Counted from the first letter of the stretch, positions 31,037 through 40,440 are shown. The stretch: DNA of 64,000 nucleotides from Prochlorococcus sp. AG-363-B11 (GCA_003278425.1 QCFE01000001.1:62001-126000), one strand, 5' to 3'. Numbers and translations are program-made. The notes: generated by a model from the sequence alone, not told the origin.

Positions 31037-31055
31037 AAAAGTAATCTAGCAATAT

Positions 31056-31985
31056 TTATCCTCTCGCATTAATAAATATATTGAACAACTTGGTTTTATT
31101 ATTTTTTAGTTCAGTAAGCAATTCCATTGTGTTCATCTCAGAGTTTGTGTTAACAAGGTTAAGGCTTGCAGCCAATTTACCTATTACTTGGGGAGGTCCG
31201 AGCCCTTGAGATTGATAAAAAGATAATGAATCATCTCGATTTCTCTTAGAAAGCTTCCTCCCAAATTGATTTAATAAGATTGGAACATAAAGATATGAAG
31301 CAGGTTTCTGCTCTAAAGCATCAAAAATTGCAAGCTGTGCTGACATCTCTCCAATTAAATCTTCGCCTCTAACTACTTCAGTTACCCCTAGCATTAATTC
31401 ATCCACCACTGTAGCCAGGTGATATGAAACAATGCCATCTGCTCTTCTTAAAATCACATCTCCACAGAGATTAGAAAAGTCTAATCCTACTTTCAACCTA
31501 ATACTAGGAGACTTGCTATTTTGAGCAGGAAAAGGTTTGTTCAGTTTCCTACATCTCCCAGAATAAATTAAAGATCCATTAGAATTTAATCCTTCTTGTC
31601 TAACCCTCTTCCTATTACATGTACAAGGGTAAGTAACTTTACGATTGCTAAGAGCATTAATTACTTCTTGATAGATATGGTTTCTTTTGCTCTGAAAATA
31701 AATTGGTTCATCCCAATCAAGACCTAACCAAAGCAAATCATTCTTAATTTTTTCAACGGCACCTGCTCTATTTCTAGGTGTGTCAAGATCATCAATTCGT
31801 AAAATAAATTTGCCTGAAGAAATTCTCGCCCTTAACCATGCTATCAAGGCAGTTCTTAAATTTCCTAAGTGAAGATCCCCTGATGGTGTAGGAGCAAAGC
31901 GACCTATATAACTTTGTTTCCTAAGTTGCTCTCCACGAAAAAAAGCTTGGAGAAGATTCTCAGGAATATCTGGTAGATCGTTCAT
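31056..31985 (-). CDS. gluQ: Glutamyl-Q tRNA(Asp) synthetase
   Basis: Truncated GluRS paralogue that charges queuosine 34 of tRNA-Asp with glutamate. The HIGH-like motif is FAPTPSGDLHLGNLRTAL (about residues 29-46) and the KMSKS-like motif is RKLSKRN. Zinc ligands are in YPCTCNRKR and YSGRC. No anticodon-binding domain follows, as expected, and 309 residues fits. Its ATG (31983-31985 on the plus coordinates) directly follows an 11-base T tract of a strong hairpin, so no Shine-Dalgarno exists. Confidence 0.94.
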   Translation of the reverse strand: MNDLPDIPENLLQAFFRGEQLRKQSYIGRFAPTPSGDLHLGNLRTALIAWLRARISSGKFILRIDDLDTPRNRAGAVEKIKNDLLWLGLDWDEPIYFQSKRNHIYQEVINALSNRKVTYPCTCNRKRVRQEGLNSNGSLIYSGRCRKLNKPFPAQNSKSPSIRLKVGLDFSNLCGDVILRRADGIVSYHLATVVDELMLGVTEVVRGEDLIGEMSAQLAIFDALEQKPASYLYVPILLNQFGRKLSKRNRDDSLSFYQSQGLGPPQVIGKLAASLNLVNTNSEMNTMELLTELKNNKTKLFNIFINARG

Positions 31986-32021
31986 AAAAAAAAAAATAGG
32001 AACTCAAAAAATTTGAGTTCC
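31986..32021 (-). terminator. Intrinsic terminator of hup, abutting the gluQ start
   Basis: On the minus strand a perfect 10-bp hairpin (GGAACTCAAA / TTTGAGTTCC, 3-base loop, 31999-32021) is followed by TA and eleven Ts (31986-31996), which run straight into the gluQ ATG. A textbook factor-independent terminator 46 bases after the hup stop. Confidence 0.9.
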
Positions 32022-32067
32022 TAAAAAACTTATGAATTCAAAAGGAACTAAGTCCCAAAATTACAAC

Positions 32068-32349
32068 TTACTTGCCGCTCTGAACTCGATCTTTAAAAAG
32101 CTTGCCGGCTGTAAAAGCAGGAACTCGTTTTGCAGGAATTGCAATCTTCTCGCCAGTTTTTGGATTAAGTCCTTGACGGGCTGAGCGGTCACGAGGTTCA
32201 AACGAGCCAAACCCAAGTATGGAGACTTTCTTATCATCCACAACTGAGTCAACAATTGTTTCTATGGCAGCATCGACAACAAGTGCCACGTCTGTCTTAG
32301 TTAGCTCTGTACGAGCTGCAACCAAATTAACTAAATCTGCTTTGTTCAT
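32068..32349 (-). CDS. hup: DNA-binding protein HU
   Basis: Nucleoid-associated histone-like protein of 93 residues. MNKADLVNLVAARTELTKTD is the N-terminal helix region; VSILGFGSFEPRDRSARQGLNPKTGE is the conserved beta region leading into the DNA-binding arms, and IPAKRVPAFTAGKLFKDRV is the C-terminal end. The ATG at 32349 gives the correct length; the longer frame to 32403 adds residues absent from HU proteins. A strong terminator lies immediately downstream. Confidence 0.97.
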   Translation of the reverse strand: MNKADLVNLVAARTELTKTDVALVVDAAIETIVDSVVDDKKVSILGFGSFEPRDRSARQGLNPKTGEKIAIPAKRVPAFTAGKLFKDRVQSGK

Positions 32350-32507
32350 TGGAAAAGTGTGTTGTAGCAGAGAGTGAACGATGGACGGCTTTAAAAAAGC
32401 CAATCAAACAAACACTCGATCCCGCTAATCGTATGGACCTAAAGCAGTTGAGGCAATAGAAAAGTAAGGTGGTGCAAAGCTTTATACAAAATTTTAAGGA
32501 TCATTAA

Positions 32508-33143
32508 CTATTTATCACTATGCTTCCAAGCTATCCAAGGCAGAAGCATTTCATTCCCAAGAAGATGAAGATTCTTCCCAGAAGCTAGTAGTGGGAACTG
32601 ATCTCGAGGGAGCCAATTGCACAACTTTATCAAGCTTTCCTGCTGCATAGTCCAATGAAAAGTACTTCGAGTGCGTATAGGGCTAATTTGATCATTTGAA
32701 AGCGGAATTAACAAACGTCCGCAGAACAGCACATTCCAAGGTGATGGCAGGTGTAAAACACAGCTTCCTGGGGTTGGCCCAGGAGTCCAAAGAATACGAG
32801 CACCAGAAGAAAGAACAAGCTCATCAGAAAAAGTCTCTAAAGCATCCACATTGGGCAACAAGTAAGCCTCTTGTTCCTGAACTATCAAAGGCCAACCAAG
32901 CTGACGATGAAGGATAGATGCCTCATGATGTGAATCTCGATTGCTCAAAAAGACTTTTGGGGAAGCCCCCCCTGAGAGTTCCTGTAAGTCATTAATAACT
33001 TCTTCGTTGATTTTGGGACAATCAATTAAAACAGGAGCATTATCAAGGCTTACAAACCATGCGCTCATAACTGATGAGCCCTTCTCAGATTGGAACAGCC
33101 AAAGCCAATTTCTAACCTGCTTAACGGAAATACTCAAGTTCAC
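32508..33143 (-). CDS. MBL-fold-like protein with degenerate metal motifs
   Basis: 211 residues resembling a metallo-beta-lactamase fold in order of motifs: SAWFVSLDNAPVLIDCP (like the N-terminal strand), VFLSNRDSHHEASI where THxHxDH should be, LWTPGPTPGSCVLHLP where HTPGHTPGS should be, and NVLFCGRLLIP where FTGDxL should be. The metal-binding His and Asp residues at all three sites are replaced. Likely a non-catalytic member; function unknown. Divergent from glgX by 85 bases. Confidence 0.75.
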   Translation of the reverse strand: MNLSISVKQVRNWLWLFQSEKGSSVMSAWFVSLDNAPVLIDCPKINEEVINDLQELSGGASPKVFLSNRDSHHEASILHRQLGWPLIVQEQEAYLLPNVDALETFSDELVLSSGARILWTPGPTPGSCVLHLPSPWNVLFCGRLLIPLSNDQISPIRTRSTFHWTMQQESLIKLCNWLPRDQFPLLASGKNLHLLGNEMLLPWIAWKHSDK

Positions 33144-33228
33144 TGAAAAATAGAGAAATTAAGTTGCTAAAAGCGACTATGGCATTAGCTTGTAATCAAT
33201 GCTTATTGTAAAAGAATAAAAATCATCA

Positions 33229-35289
33229 GTGCAAAAAACCAACATTGGCACTGCTTATCCTCTTGGAAGCTCTGTAAGCGAGAGAGGTGTAAATTTTTCA
33301 GTGGTCGCCCCTGCAGCAACTGAGTTAGAACTTCTATTATTTGAAAATGAAAATGATATTCAACCTAAGGAAATAGTTAAGTTTGGCTTTGAGAATAAGT
33401 CTGGAGATTACTGGCACATTGAAATTGAAGGAATCGGTTTAGGTTGTTTTTACGCATATAGACTTAACAAACCTGAAAAAATAGGAGATAAGAGCTCTAC
33501 TACTTGCAAAAAAGTATTATTAGACCCATGTGCAAGATCAATAGCAGGTTGGGATGTTTTTAAAAGAAATGCAAATGAAGACGAAATCTCAACTCTTAAA
33601 GGTGTTGTTTCTGAAAGAAATAATTTCAACTTCAAAGATCACCCTCGCCCAAGACATCGATGGAGTCAAACAATAATTTATGAGCTACATGTAGGTGGTT
33701 TTACAAAAAATACAGCCTCAAATATAAGTGATCAAAATAAAGGGACATTTATTGGCCTTATTGAAAAGCTACCTTACCTAAAAGATCTTGGCATCACTAC
33801 AATTGAATTACTTCCTGTTTTCTCATTTGACCCTTCAGATGCCCCCATCGGTTTAGAAAATTACTGGGGATATAGTCCATTAAATTGGTTTACTCCACAT
33901 CAAAGTTACATATCAAAAAGCACACTACTAACTCCCAGAGATCAATTCAGAAAGCTTGTTGAAGCCTGTCATGATAAAGAAATAGAAGTAATTTTAGATG
34001 TTGTTTTCAATCACACAACTGAAGGAGATCAAAATGGTCCAATAATTAGTTGGAAAGGTTTTGGAGACTCAGTCTATTACCATAAAAATGTACAAGACGA
34101 ATTCTTAGATGTAACTGGTTGTGGAAATACAGTCGCAGCAAATCATCCACTAGTAAGAAAACTAATAATTGAATCTATGAGGTGCTGGTCCTACGAGCTT
34201 GGTGTTGATGGGTTTCGTTTTGATTTAGGTGTTGCATTAAGCAGGGGAAAAGATTTAGCCCCTCTTGATTCGCCGCCACTCTTTGAAGACATTGAATCAG
34301 ACCCATTTTTAAGTGAGCTAAAGCTTATAAGTGAACCTTGGGACTGTGGGGGACTTTACAGATTATCCGACTTCCCTGCAAAAAGAATAAGCACTTGGAA
34401 TGGACATTTTAGAGATGATCTTCGACGTTTCTGGAAAGGAGACAAGAATAGTACATGGCCTTTAAAAGATAGACTTATTGGCAGTCCACTTATTTACAAA
34501 GACAATAAAAATTCTGTCAAAAAATCAATTAATTTTATAACTTCACATGATGGATTTACATTGATTGACTTACTAAGTTTTAATAAAAAGCACAATCTTT
34601 CTAATGGGGAAAATAATCGCGATGGAGAAAATCACAACAATAGTTGGAACCACGGTATAGAAGGTCCTAGCACAGATAAGGCTTTAAATAATATTAGGAA
34701 AAGACAGCAAAGAAATCTTTTATCCTGCTTAATACTTGCACCAGGGATACCAATGCTTCTTATGGGTGATGAAGTAGGAAGAAGTCAAGGTGGGAATAAT
34801 AATTCTTGGTGTCAAAATACACCTCTCGGATGGATGATTTGGGACTTGAATAGTTGTGATAATGAATTAAAAAACTTTTTAAAAAAGATTATAAGAATTA
34901 GAAAAGATTTATCAGTTTTATTTAGCCCAGAGATTACTCCCTCTAGCAACTCTTCTATACCTGATGATTCCCAAGAATATTGGATTCAATGGCATGGTGT
35001 AAAAGTAAATTCTCCTGATTGGAGCAGTTGGTCTCACACCATTAGCTATAGCATTAATCAAGGTAGAGAAGGATCTTTAATCTGGCTTGGGTTAAATGGG
35101 TATGACCAATCAATGAAATTCGAATTGCCAAAATCAACTTCAAGCTGGTTAAAAATAATTGACACTGCTTTAATTAATGAAAAAGATGTCATCCAAACTC
35201 AGATCTCTAATGAAGATGCCATACAAATAGAAAGTAGAAGTCTTGTATTAATCGTTTCAAAAGAATTCTACAATCCATCAACAGCTTAA
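33229..35289 (+). CDS. glgX: Glycogen debranching enzyme (isoamylase type)
   Basis: GH13 enzyme that cleaves alpha-1,6 branches during glycogen mobilisation. An N-terminal CBM48-like region (YPLGSSVSERGVNFSVVAP) is followed by the barrel: LHVGGFT, LLPVFSFD with NYWGYSPLNWFTPH, DVVFNHTTEGD, the nucleophile in GFRFDLGVALSR, the acid in KLISEPWDCGGLY and the transition-state Asp in FITSHDGFTLIDLLSF. 686 residues is typical. Start is GTG at 33229. Followed by tRNA-Gly on the opposite strand. Confidence 0.94.
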   Translation: MQKTNIGTAYPLGSSVSERGVNFSVVAPAATELELLLFENENDIQPKEIVKFGFENKSGDYWHIEIEGIGLGCFYAYRLNKPEKIGDKSSTTCKKVLLDPCARSIAGWDVFKRNANEDEISTLKGVVSERNNFNFKDHPRPRHRWSQTIIYELHVGGFTKNTASNISDQNKGTFIGLIEKLPYLKDLGITTIELLPVFSFDPSDAPIGLENYWGYSPLNWFTPHQSYISKSTLLTPRDQFRKLVEACHDKEIEVILDVVFNHTTEGDQNGPIISWKGFGDSVYYHKNVQDEFLDVTGCGNTVAANHPLVRKLIIESMRCWSYELGVDGFRFDLGVALSRGKDLAPLDSPPLFEDIESDPFLSELKLISEPWDCGGLYRLSDFPAKRISTWNGHFRDDLRRFWKGDKNSTWPLKDRLIGSPLIYKDNKNSVKKSINFITSHDGFTLIDLLSFNKKHNLSNGENNRDGENHNNSWNHGIEGPSTDKALNNIRKRQQRNLLSCLILAPGIPMLLMGDEVGRSQGGNNNSWCQNTPLGWMIWDLNSCDNELKNFLKKIIRIRKDLSVLFSPEITPSSNSSIPDDSQEYWIQWHGVKVNSPDWSSWSHTISYSINQGREGSLIWLGLNGYDQSMKFELPKSTSSWLKIIDTALINEKDVIQTQISNEDAIQIESRSLVLIVSKEFYNPSTA

Positions 35290-35301
35290 AATATTTCAAT
35301 A

Positions 35302-35372
<71 letters not shown>

Positions 35373-35444
35373 GCTAAGCACTAAAGATAACCAGTCCAAT
35401 AATAGGATCTGAAGTTTGTCTTAGCACTTCTACATTATTACCTT

Positions 35445-36866
35445 GTGGAGCCCATTTTAACGAGACAATCTAAGACTAAGGCCTTAAGGGATGGAGCGAG
35501 AAGGAGGTTGATGATTGCATACGGCTTAGGAGATGCTGGGACTGGCCTTGCAGCATCTCAGCTTGGGTTTTACTTATTCGCGTTTTTTACTAGTGCTGCT
35601 GGCCTGCCTGCTTTCATAGCAGGCTCTTTACTAATGGTAATAAAAATTTGGGACGCAATTAATGATCCTCTTATTGGCTGGTTAAGCGATCATACAAAAT
35701 CAAAGTGGGGACCTAGGCTCCCATGGATGATAGGAGGCTCAGTGCCACTTGGTATTAGTCTTGCTGCGATTTGGTTGGTTCCATCTGGAGACACATCTGA
35801 AAAAGTTCTTTATTACATAGCAATAACCCTTTTACTGATGACTGCTTATACAAGTGTAAATCTTCCATTTGCAGCCTTAGCAACAGAAATAACAGAAGAA
35901 ACTTCTATTAGAACCCGCCTAAATGCAGCTAGGTTTACAGGTTCAATACTTGCTTCCTTGACTGGGCTTGTAGTTGCAGCTTGGCTTTTGTCTTCAGGTA
36001 ATAATGGCTATGTTCAAATGGGACGAATTACGGGGCTAATAGCAACTTTCGCAACCTTGGTTTCATGCTGGGGGTTAGCTCCATTTGCAAAAAAAGCAAG
36101 AAAACCAAAACTTCATGCTGAACCTCTCAAGCTCCAAATAAAAAGAATATTTAATAACAGTCTTTTCCTTAAAATTATATGTCTTTACCTAATGCTCTGG
36201 TGCTCCCTCCAATTAATGCAAACAGTCTCGCTAATCTATTTAGAGCAAGTTATAAATGTGCCAAATCAAATTTCAAAGTGGATACCAATACCTTTTCAAA
36301 TTAATGCTCTGATTGGACTTCAGTATTGGAGTTTCTTTTCAAATAAATATGGAAGGTTAAAAGCACTATCAAGAGGAGCTCTTATATGGATTTCAGCATG
36401 CCTAATCTTAATAGTCTTTCCTCCATTAAAAGCTGGAATTAGTCTAGATAGCTTATTAACTTTTGACACCTTCGAGTCATTCAAGATGACTTTTCTTTTG
36501 CTAATAATTATGTTTCTAGGATTTGGTGCATCAACCGCTTATCTAATCCCTTGGTCATTACTTCCAGATGCTATAGATGCTGATCCAGACAAACCCGCAG
36601 GAATTTATACAGCTTGGATGGTTTTAGTCCAAAAAATAGGAATTGGCCTTAGCGTCCAATTGCTTGGTCTGCTATTAAGTTTTGCTGGATACAAGTCTTC
36701 TACCAATTGCATTGATATGTTGAACTGCTCTGAGCAATCATTAACTGCCTTAGCAACTATTCGTATATGCATGGGACTTATTCCATCATTATTAATAGTT
36801 TTAGGATTATTAATAATGAAAAACTGGGTTACTCAAAAACCTACCTATCTGAGCAAAACTTCATGA
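35445..36866 (+). CDS. GPH-family (sodium/sugar symporter-like) MFS transporter
   Basis: A 12-helix transporter of 473 residues related to MelB-type symporters. The N-terminal IAYGLGDAGTGLAASQLGFYLFAFF, then IKIWDAINDPLIGWLSDHTKSKWGPRLPW is the diagnostic loop between helices 2 and 3. Later LLPDAIDADPDKPAGIYTAWMVLVQKIGIG is the second conserved loop. Substrate is unknown. Start GTG at 35445. Its stop overlaps the start of the MlaE-type permease (ATGA). Confidence 0.86.
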   Translation: MEPILTRQSKTKALRDGARRRLMIAYGLGDAGTGLAASQLGFYLFAFFTSAAGLPAFIAGSLLMVIKIWDAINDPLIGWLSDHTKSKWGPRLPWMIGGSVPLGISLAAIWLVPSGDTSEKVLYYIAITLLLMTAYTSVNLPFAALATEITEETSIRTRLNAARFTGSILASLTGLVVAAWLLSSGNNGYVQMGRITGLIATFATLVSCWGLAPFAKKARKPKLHAEPLKLQIKRIFNNSLFLKIICLYLMLWCSLQLMQTVSLIYLEQVINVPNQISKWIPIPFQINALIGLQYWSFFSNKYGRLKALSRGALIWISACLILIVFPPLKAGISLDSLLTFDTFESFKMTFLLLIIMFLGFGASTAYLIPWSLLPDAIDADPDKPAGIYTAWMVLVQKIGIGLSVQLLGLLLSFAGYKSSTNCIDMLNCSEQSLTALATIRICMGLIPSLLIVLGLLIMKNWVTQKPTYLSKTS

Positions 36867-37609
36867 AGATGCCCCGTTGGATAAAAAGACTTGGTAGCAG
36901 CTTAATTATCGGGGGACAAGCTGTGACTTCTACTGCAAAGGGTCGCTTCAATAAATCAGATCTAACTGATCAACTAATGGAGGCAGGTCCGGCAAGTTTT
37001 CTTATTGTTTTAATCACAGGGATCTCAGCAGGGACAGTTTTCAATATCCAAGTCGCCGCAGAGTTAAGTAGTCAGGGTCTTGGTTCAGAAGTAGGAGGTT
37101 TACTTGCAATCGGATTAGCAAGAGAAATTGCTCCACTGTTAACTGCAACACTTCTTACAGGGAAAGTAGCAACTGCATATGCAGCACAACTTGGCACAAT
37201 GAAAGTTACTGAGCAAATTGATGCAATAACAATGTTAAAAACCGATCCTGTCGAATACCTAGTAGTTCCTAGACTAATAGCGATGGTTGTCATGGCACCT
37301 TTACAGTGCTTACTCTTTTTTTCAGTAGCCTTATGGAGTGGTCAAGTTAGCAGTACTGCTTTCTACAGTATTCCACCAAATATTTTTTGGAATTCTGTTA
37401 AAAGCTGGCTTGTTATAAGTGACCTGCCTTTCATGCTTATAAAAGCTGTTGTATTTGGTCTCCAAATTGCAGTAATAGCATGTGGATGGGGGCTTACCAC
37501 CAGAGGCGGGGCAAAAGAAGTAGGTACGAGCACTACTGGTGCTGTAGTAATGACACTGTTAACGGTTTCCCTCATGGATGTTGTTTTAACTAAAATTTTA
37601 TTTGGATAA
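36863..37609 (+). CDS. MlaE-type ABC transporter permease (lipid trafficking)
   Basis: Permease of the MlaE/YrbE family, which moves phospholipids between membranes in bacteria and plastids (TGD1 in plants). The family core is visible: LIVLITGISAGTVFNIQVAAEL, EVGGLLAIGLAREIAPLLTATLLTGKVATAYAAQLGTMKVTEQIDAI (positions about 75-125), and LYGLTTRGGAKEVG-like GWGLTTRGGAKEVGTSTTGAVV. About five membrane helices in 248 residues. ATG at 36863 overlaps the MFS stop; a longer in-frame extension lies inside that gene and is not needed. Confidence 0.92.
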   Translation: MKMPRWIKRLGSSLIIGGQAVTSTAKGRFNKSDLTDQLMEAGPASFLIVLITGISAGTVFNIQVAAELSSQGLGSEVGGLLAIGLAREIAPLLTATLLTGKVATAYAAQLGTMKVTEQIDAITMLKTDPVEYLVVPRLIAMVVMAPLQCLLFFSVALWSGQVSSTAFYSIPPNIFWNSVKSWLVISDLPFMLIKAVVFGLQIAVIACGWGLTTRGGAKEVGTSTTGAVVMTLLTVSLMDVVLTKILFG

Positions 37610-37614
37610 TTACT

Positions 37615-38022
37615 ATGAGTTCTTCATCAAACAAAGACACCTCTCTAGAGGTAACATTAGCACCGATGCATAGATTACCTTTCTTAATCATTGCAATTGG
37701 TCTTAGTATTTTATTAACTCCTTTAGCAACATGGGTCGCACTAATTATAAGCATTTTTGGTTTATTTCTATTAATTCAGTCATTTACCCTTAAGTTGAAA
37801 TTTACATCAAATGATTTAATTGTTTTGCAATTAGGAAAAGAGATAAGACGCTTCCCCTTTAAACAATGGATAGCATGGAGAATCTTTTTTCCGAAATTAC
37901 CAGGTATACTTTACTTTAGAGAAACAGCAAGTCCTCACCTCTTACCTATACTGTTTGATGAAGAAATGCTTGAAGCTCAACTAAGGTTACGTGTTGGCTC
38001 ACTAGAGATAAAAAACGAATAA
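37615..38022 (+). CDS. DUF3119 family protein
   Basis: 135-residue cyanobacterial protein with two adjoining hydrophobic segments (LPFLIIAIGLSILLTPLATWVALIISIFGLFLLI) and a C-terminal PH-like domain (SNDLIVLQLGKEIRRFPFKQWIAWRIFFPKLPGILYFRE). Family is recognised, function unknown. It begins 5 bases after the MlaE-type permease, so is probably in its operon, and precedes the DUF3086 gene by 42 bases. Confidence 0.82.
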   Translation: MSSSSNKDTSLEVTLAPMHRLPFLIIAIGLSILLTPLATWVALIISIFGLFLLIQSFTLKLKFTSNDLIVLQLGKEIRRFPFKQWIAWRIFFPKLPGILYFRETASPHLLPILFDEEMLEAQLRLRVGSLEIKNE

Positions 38023-38064
38023 ATGCAACCTTTAGCAATCTTACCTTTTCAATAAATTTAATTA

Positions 38065-39087
38065 ATGACTAAAGCTGATCTACCAAAAAAAAATGAATCC
38101 CAAGAAGAGCAGACTAGTCAAAGTTCGAAACCAGTAAAAAATGTAAAGACAAAAGAAATAACTAAATTATCTCAACAAGATAATTTAGTTACTAGTCAAA
38201 ATTATAATCAAGATATCTCTCAAGATATCATTAGGATTGCTTTAAATGATCTAAAAGAAAAGCGGTCTAATCTAGAAAAAGAAATAGAAACACTAGAAAA
38301 AAGGAAGCAACGTTTAGAGAAAGAAGCTTCAACAACCTTTTCAGGGCAATCAGATTCGATTGCAAGAAGAGTTAAAGGTTTTCAGGAATACTTGACTGGA
38401 GCCCTTCAAGACTTGAGCAATTCTGTAGAACAACTTGATCTAATAGCGCAACCTGTAGTAGTTAACCCTTCTCCTCTTGATCAAACAAAAACTAAAGAAT
38501 CTGAAGAAGTAGAAGAAAAAGTTGACACTACTCCTGCAATAGCAGAAACATTCAAACCAGACAAAGACTTAATACTTCAACTCCTCAGTCAATACTTAGA
38601 AGGTCCAGATTACTATGCTGATCCCTGGAAATTCAGAAGGAGTTTAGAACCTCAAGATGCAGAGATCTTGCAAGATTGGTTTTTCAATATGGGTGGGAGA
38701 GGAGCTCAACCAAGCAGAGGAAATAGACCTAGAAACGTTCTTTTAGCAGCTGCATTAATTGCAATTCTTGGAGAATTATATGGAGATCGATTCCAAGCAC
38801 TTGTGTTAGCGAGCCAACCTGAACGATTAGGAGAGTGGCGACGAGGTCTTCAAGATGCTTTGGGACTGAATAGAGAAGATTTTGGCCCAAATAGTGGAAT
38901 TGTTCTTTTTGAAAGACCAGAACCTCTGATTGAGAGAGCGGACCGCCTAGAAGCAGAAAATGAGGTGCCCTTAATACTTATAGATGCTGCAGAACAAAGC
39001 ATTGAAATCCCTATACTTCAATTTCCTATATGGCTCACATTTGCAGCAACTCCTGATGAACTTTATATTGAAGAAGAATTAATTTAG
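38065..39087 (+). CDS. DUF3086 family protein
   Basis: 340-residue cyanobacterial protein. A polar N-terminal tail is followed by a coiled coil ([30 protein letters not shown], about residues 57-86). The conserved C-terminal domain (about 165-340) contains [57 protein letters not shown] and [15 protein letters not shown]. No catalytic motif seen; function unknown. The next gene, plsY, starts within about 14 bases of its stop. Confidence 0.85.
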   Translation: MTKADLPKKNESQEEQTSQSSKPVKNVKTKEITKLSQQDNLVTSQNYNQDISQDIIRIALNDLKEKRSNLEKEIETLEKRKQRLEKEASTTFSGQSDSIARRVKGFQEYLTGALQDLSNSVEQLDLIAQPVVVNPSPLDQTKTKESEEVEEKVDTTPAIAETFKPDKDLILQLLSQYLEGPDYYADPWKFRRSLEPQDAEILQDWFFNMGGRGAQPSRGNRPRNVLLAAALIAILGELYGDRFQALVLASQPERLGEWRRGLQDALGLNREDFGPNSGIVLFERPEPLIERADRLEAENEVPLILIDAAEQSIEIPILQFPIWLTFAATPDELYIEEELI

Positions 39088-39100
39088 CAGGTTAAAAGCA

Positions 39101-39703
39101 ATTAAAATCACATTTTTTTTATTACTCATTAGTTATTTTCTTGGATCTATCCCAAGTGGATATCTTGCAGGGAAATGGATAGCTGGAATAGACCTTAGAA
39201 AAAAAGGTTCTGGGTCTACAGGTGCAACAAATGTTTTAAGACATGTTGGGAAGATACCTGCTTTACTTGTTTTCTTTTTAGATGTTAGTAAAGGTACAGC
39301 TGCAATATTAATTTCCAAAGCATATCTGTTAGACGAGAGCCTACAAATCATTGCAGGTCTTGCCGCTATAACAGGTCATATCTGGCCAATTTGGCTAAAA
39401 GGAAAAGGAGGCAAAGCTGTAGCTACTGGTCTTGGAATATTTCTCGGAATCTCATGGGAAGTAGGGCTTGGATCTTTAGGTATATTTCTTATTATTTTAA
39501 GTATTTGGAGAATAGTTTCTTTATCAAGTATTTGCGCTGCGATAAGTCTTCCAATAATTATGGCCATTCACTTATCAGATAATACTTCTATTCCCTATAT
39601 GTTAATTAGTCTTATTGCAATGGCACTTGTTCTATGGAGACATAGGACGAATTTCATTAGATTAATTAATGGAGAAGAACCAAAAGTAGGTAGTAAGGGT
39701 TAA
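39101..39703 (+). CDS. plsY: Glycerol-3-phosphate acyltransferase PlsY, non-canonical start
   Basis: Membrane acyltransferase that makes lysophosphatidate from acyl-phosphate. The translated frame 39083-39703 shows the three conserved loops: [30 protein letters not shown] with FFLDVSKG, and [21 protein letters not shown]. It ends in a TAA three bases before the convergent pyrF. There is no ATG, GTG or TTG anywhere between the in-frame TAA (39080-39082) and the conserved N-terminus, so initiation must be at ATT (39101) or ATC (39107). An AGGT element at 39089 is 8 bases upstream of ATT. About 200 residues. Confidence 0.9.
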   Translation: MKITFFLLLISYFLGSIPSGYLAGKWIAGIDLRKKGSGSTGATNVLRHVGKIPALLVFFLDVSKGTAAILISKAYLLDESLQIIAGLAAITGHIWPIWLKGKGGKAVATGLGIFLGISWEVGLGSLGIFLIILSIWRIVSLSSICAAISLPIIMAIHLSDNTSIPYMLISLIAMALVLWRHRTNFIRLINGEEPKVGSKG

Positions 39704-39705
39704 GT

Positions 39706-40440
39706 CTATCGAATCTCAGAACAGATTTTATTAAAGACCTTTTCAGGTTGATTAGCATTAGTTATTTCCCTTCCTATTACTAATTTTGATGATCCCAAAT
39801 TCAATGCTTCAGATGGCGTCATTACTCTTGCTTGATCGTCTAAGTTAACACCTGAAGAACGAATTCCCGGTGTGATTAACTGAAAAGGTTCCGGGAAAGA
39901 ATTACGCAATTTATTAACTTCCCAGGGGGAGCATACACAACCTCCAACACCTGCTTCAAAAGCTTGTTGAGCAAAGAAAAAAGCTCTTTCACTTAATGTT
40001 TGGTTAATAGCTAGTTCTTGAGAAAACCTTTGACTATCCCAACTAGTCAAGACAGTAACTGCCAAGAGGGTAGGGGGAGGAAGTCCTGCATCCTTAGCGC
40101 CTTTAATTGCTGAATAATTTGATTCTTTTAACCCTTTCATCCCTGCCGAGGCATGAACTGTAATCAATTCCGCTCCAGTTTGAGCTGCTCTGTAAGACGC
40201 TCTTGCCATTGTGATTGGAATATCATGAAATTTAAGGTCCAAAAAAACCTTTTTTCCTAGTTTCCTTAATTTATAGATAATTTCAGGTCCCAATAGAGTA
40301 AATAATTCAAGTCCTACTTTGACCCAAAGTAAATCTGGGAGCTTATCAAGTAGAACTAACATCTCATCCTCACTCATCTGGTCAAGAGCAAGGATAAGTT
40401 TTTCCTCTGGCTTAAAAGAAGCTATCATCAAAATAATCAA
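39706..40440 (-). CDS. pyrF: Orotidine-5'-phosphate decarboxylase
   Basis: Last step of UMP synthesis. KLILALDQMSEDE near the N-terminus, FLDLKFHDIPITMARASYRAA with the catalytic Asp-Lys-Asp, LITVHASAGMKGLK, ITPGIRSSGV and KLVIGREITNA are the family signatures. The best start is likely the internal ATG at 40428 (IASFKPEEKL), giving 240 residues. It follows tyrS by about 11 bases on the same strand. Confidence 0.95.
   Translation of the reverse strand: MIILMIASFKPEEKLILALDQMSEDEMLVLLDKLPDLLWVKVGLELFTLLGPEIIYKLRKLGKKVFLDLKFHDIPITMARASYRAAQTGAELITVHASAGMKGLKESNYSAIKGAKDAGLPPPTLLAVTVLTSWDSQRFSQELAINQTLSERAFFFAQQAFEAGVGGCVCSPWEVNKLRNSFPEPFQLITPGIRSSGVNLDDQARVMTPSEALNLGSSKLVIGREITNANQPEKVFNKICSEIR

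Noticed and set aside
32350-32403. Longer HU protein
   Set aside because: HU proteins start at MNKADL; the extra residues are upstream leader.
36767-36862. N-terminal extension of the MlaE-type permease
   Set aside because: It lies inside the MFS gene and does not match the family; ATG 36863 overlapping the MFS stop is a standard coupled start.
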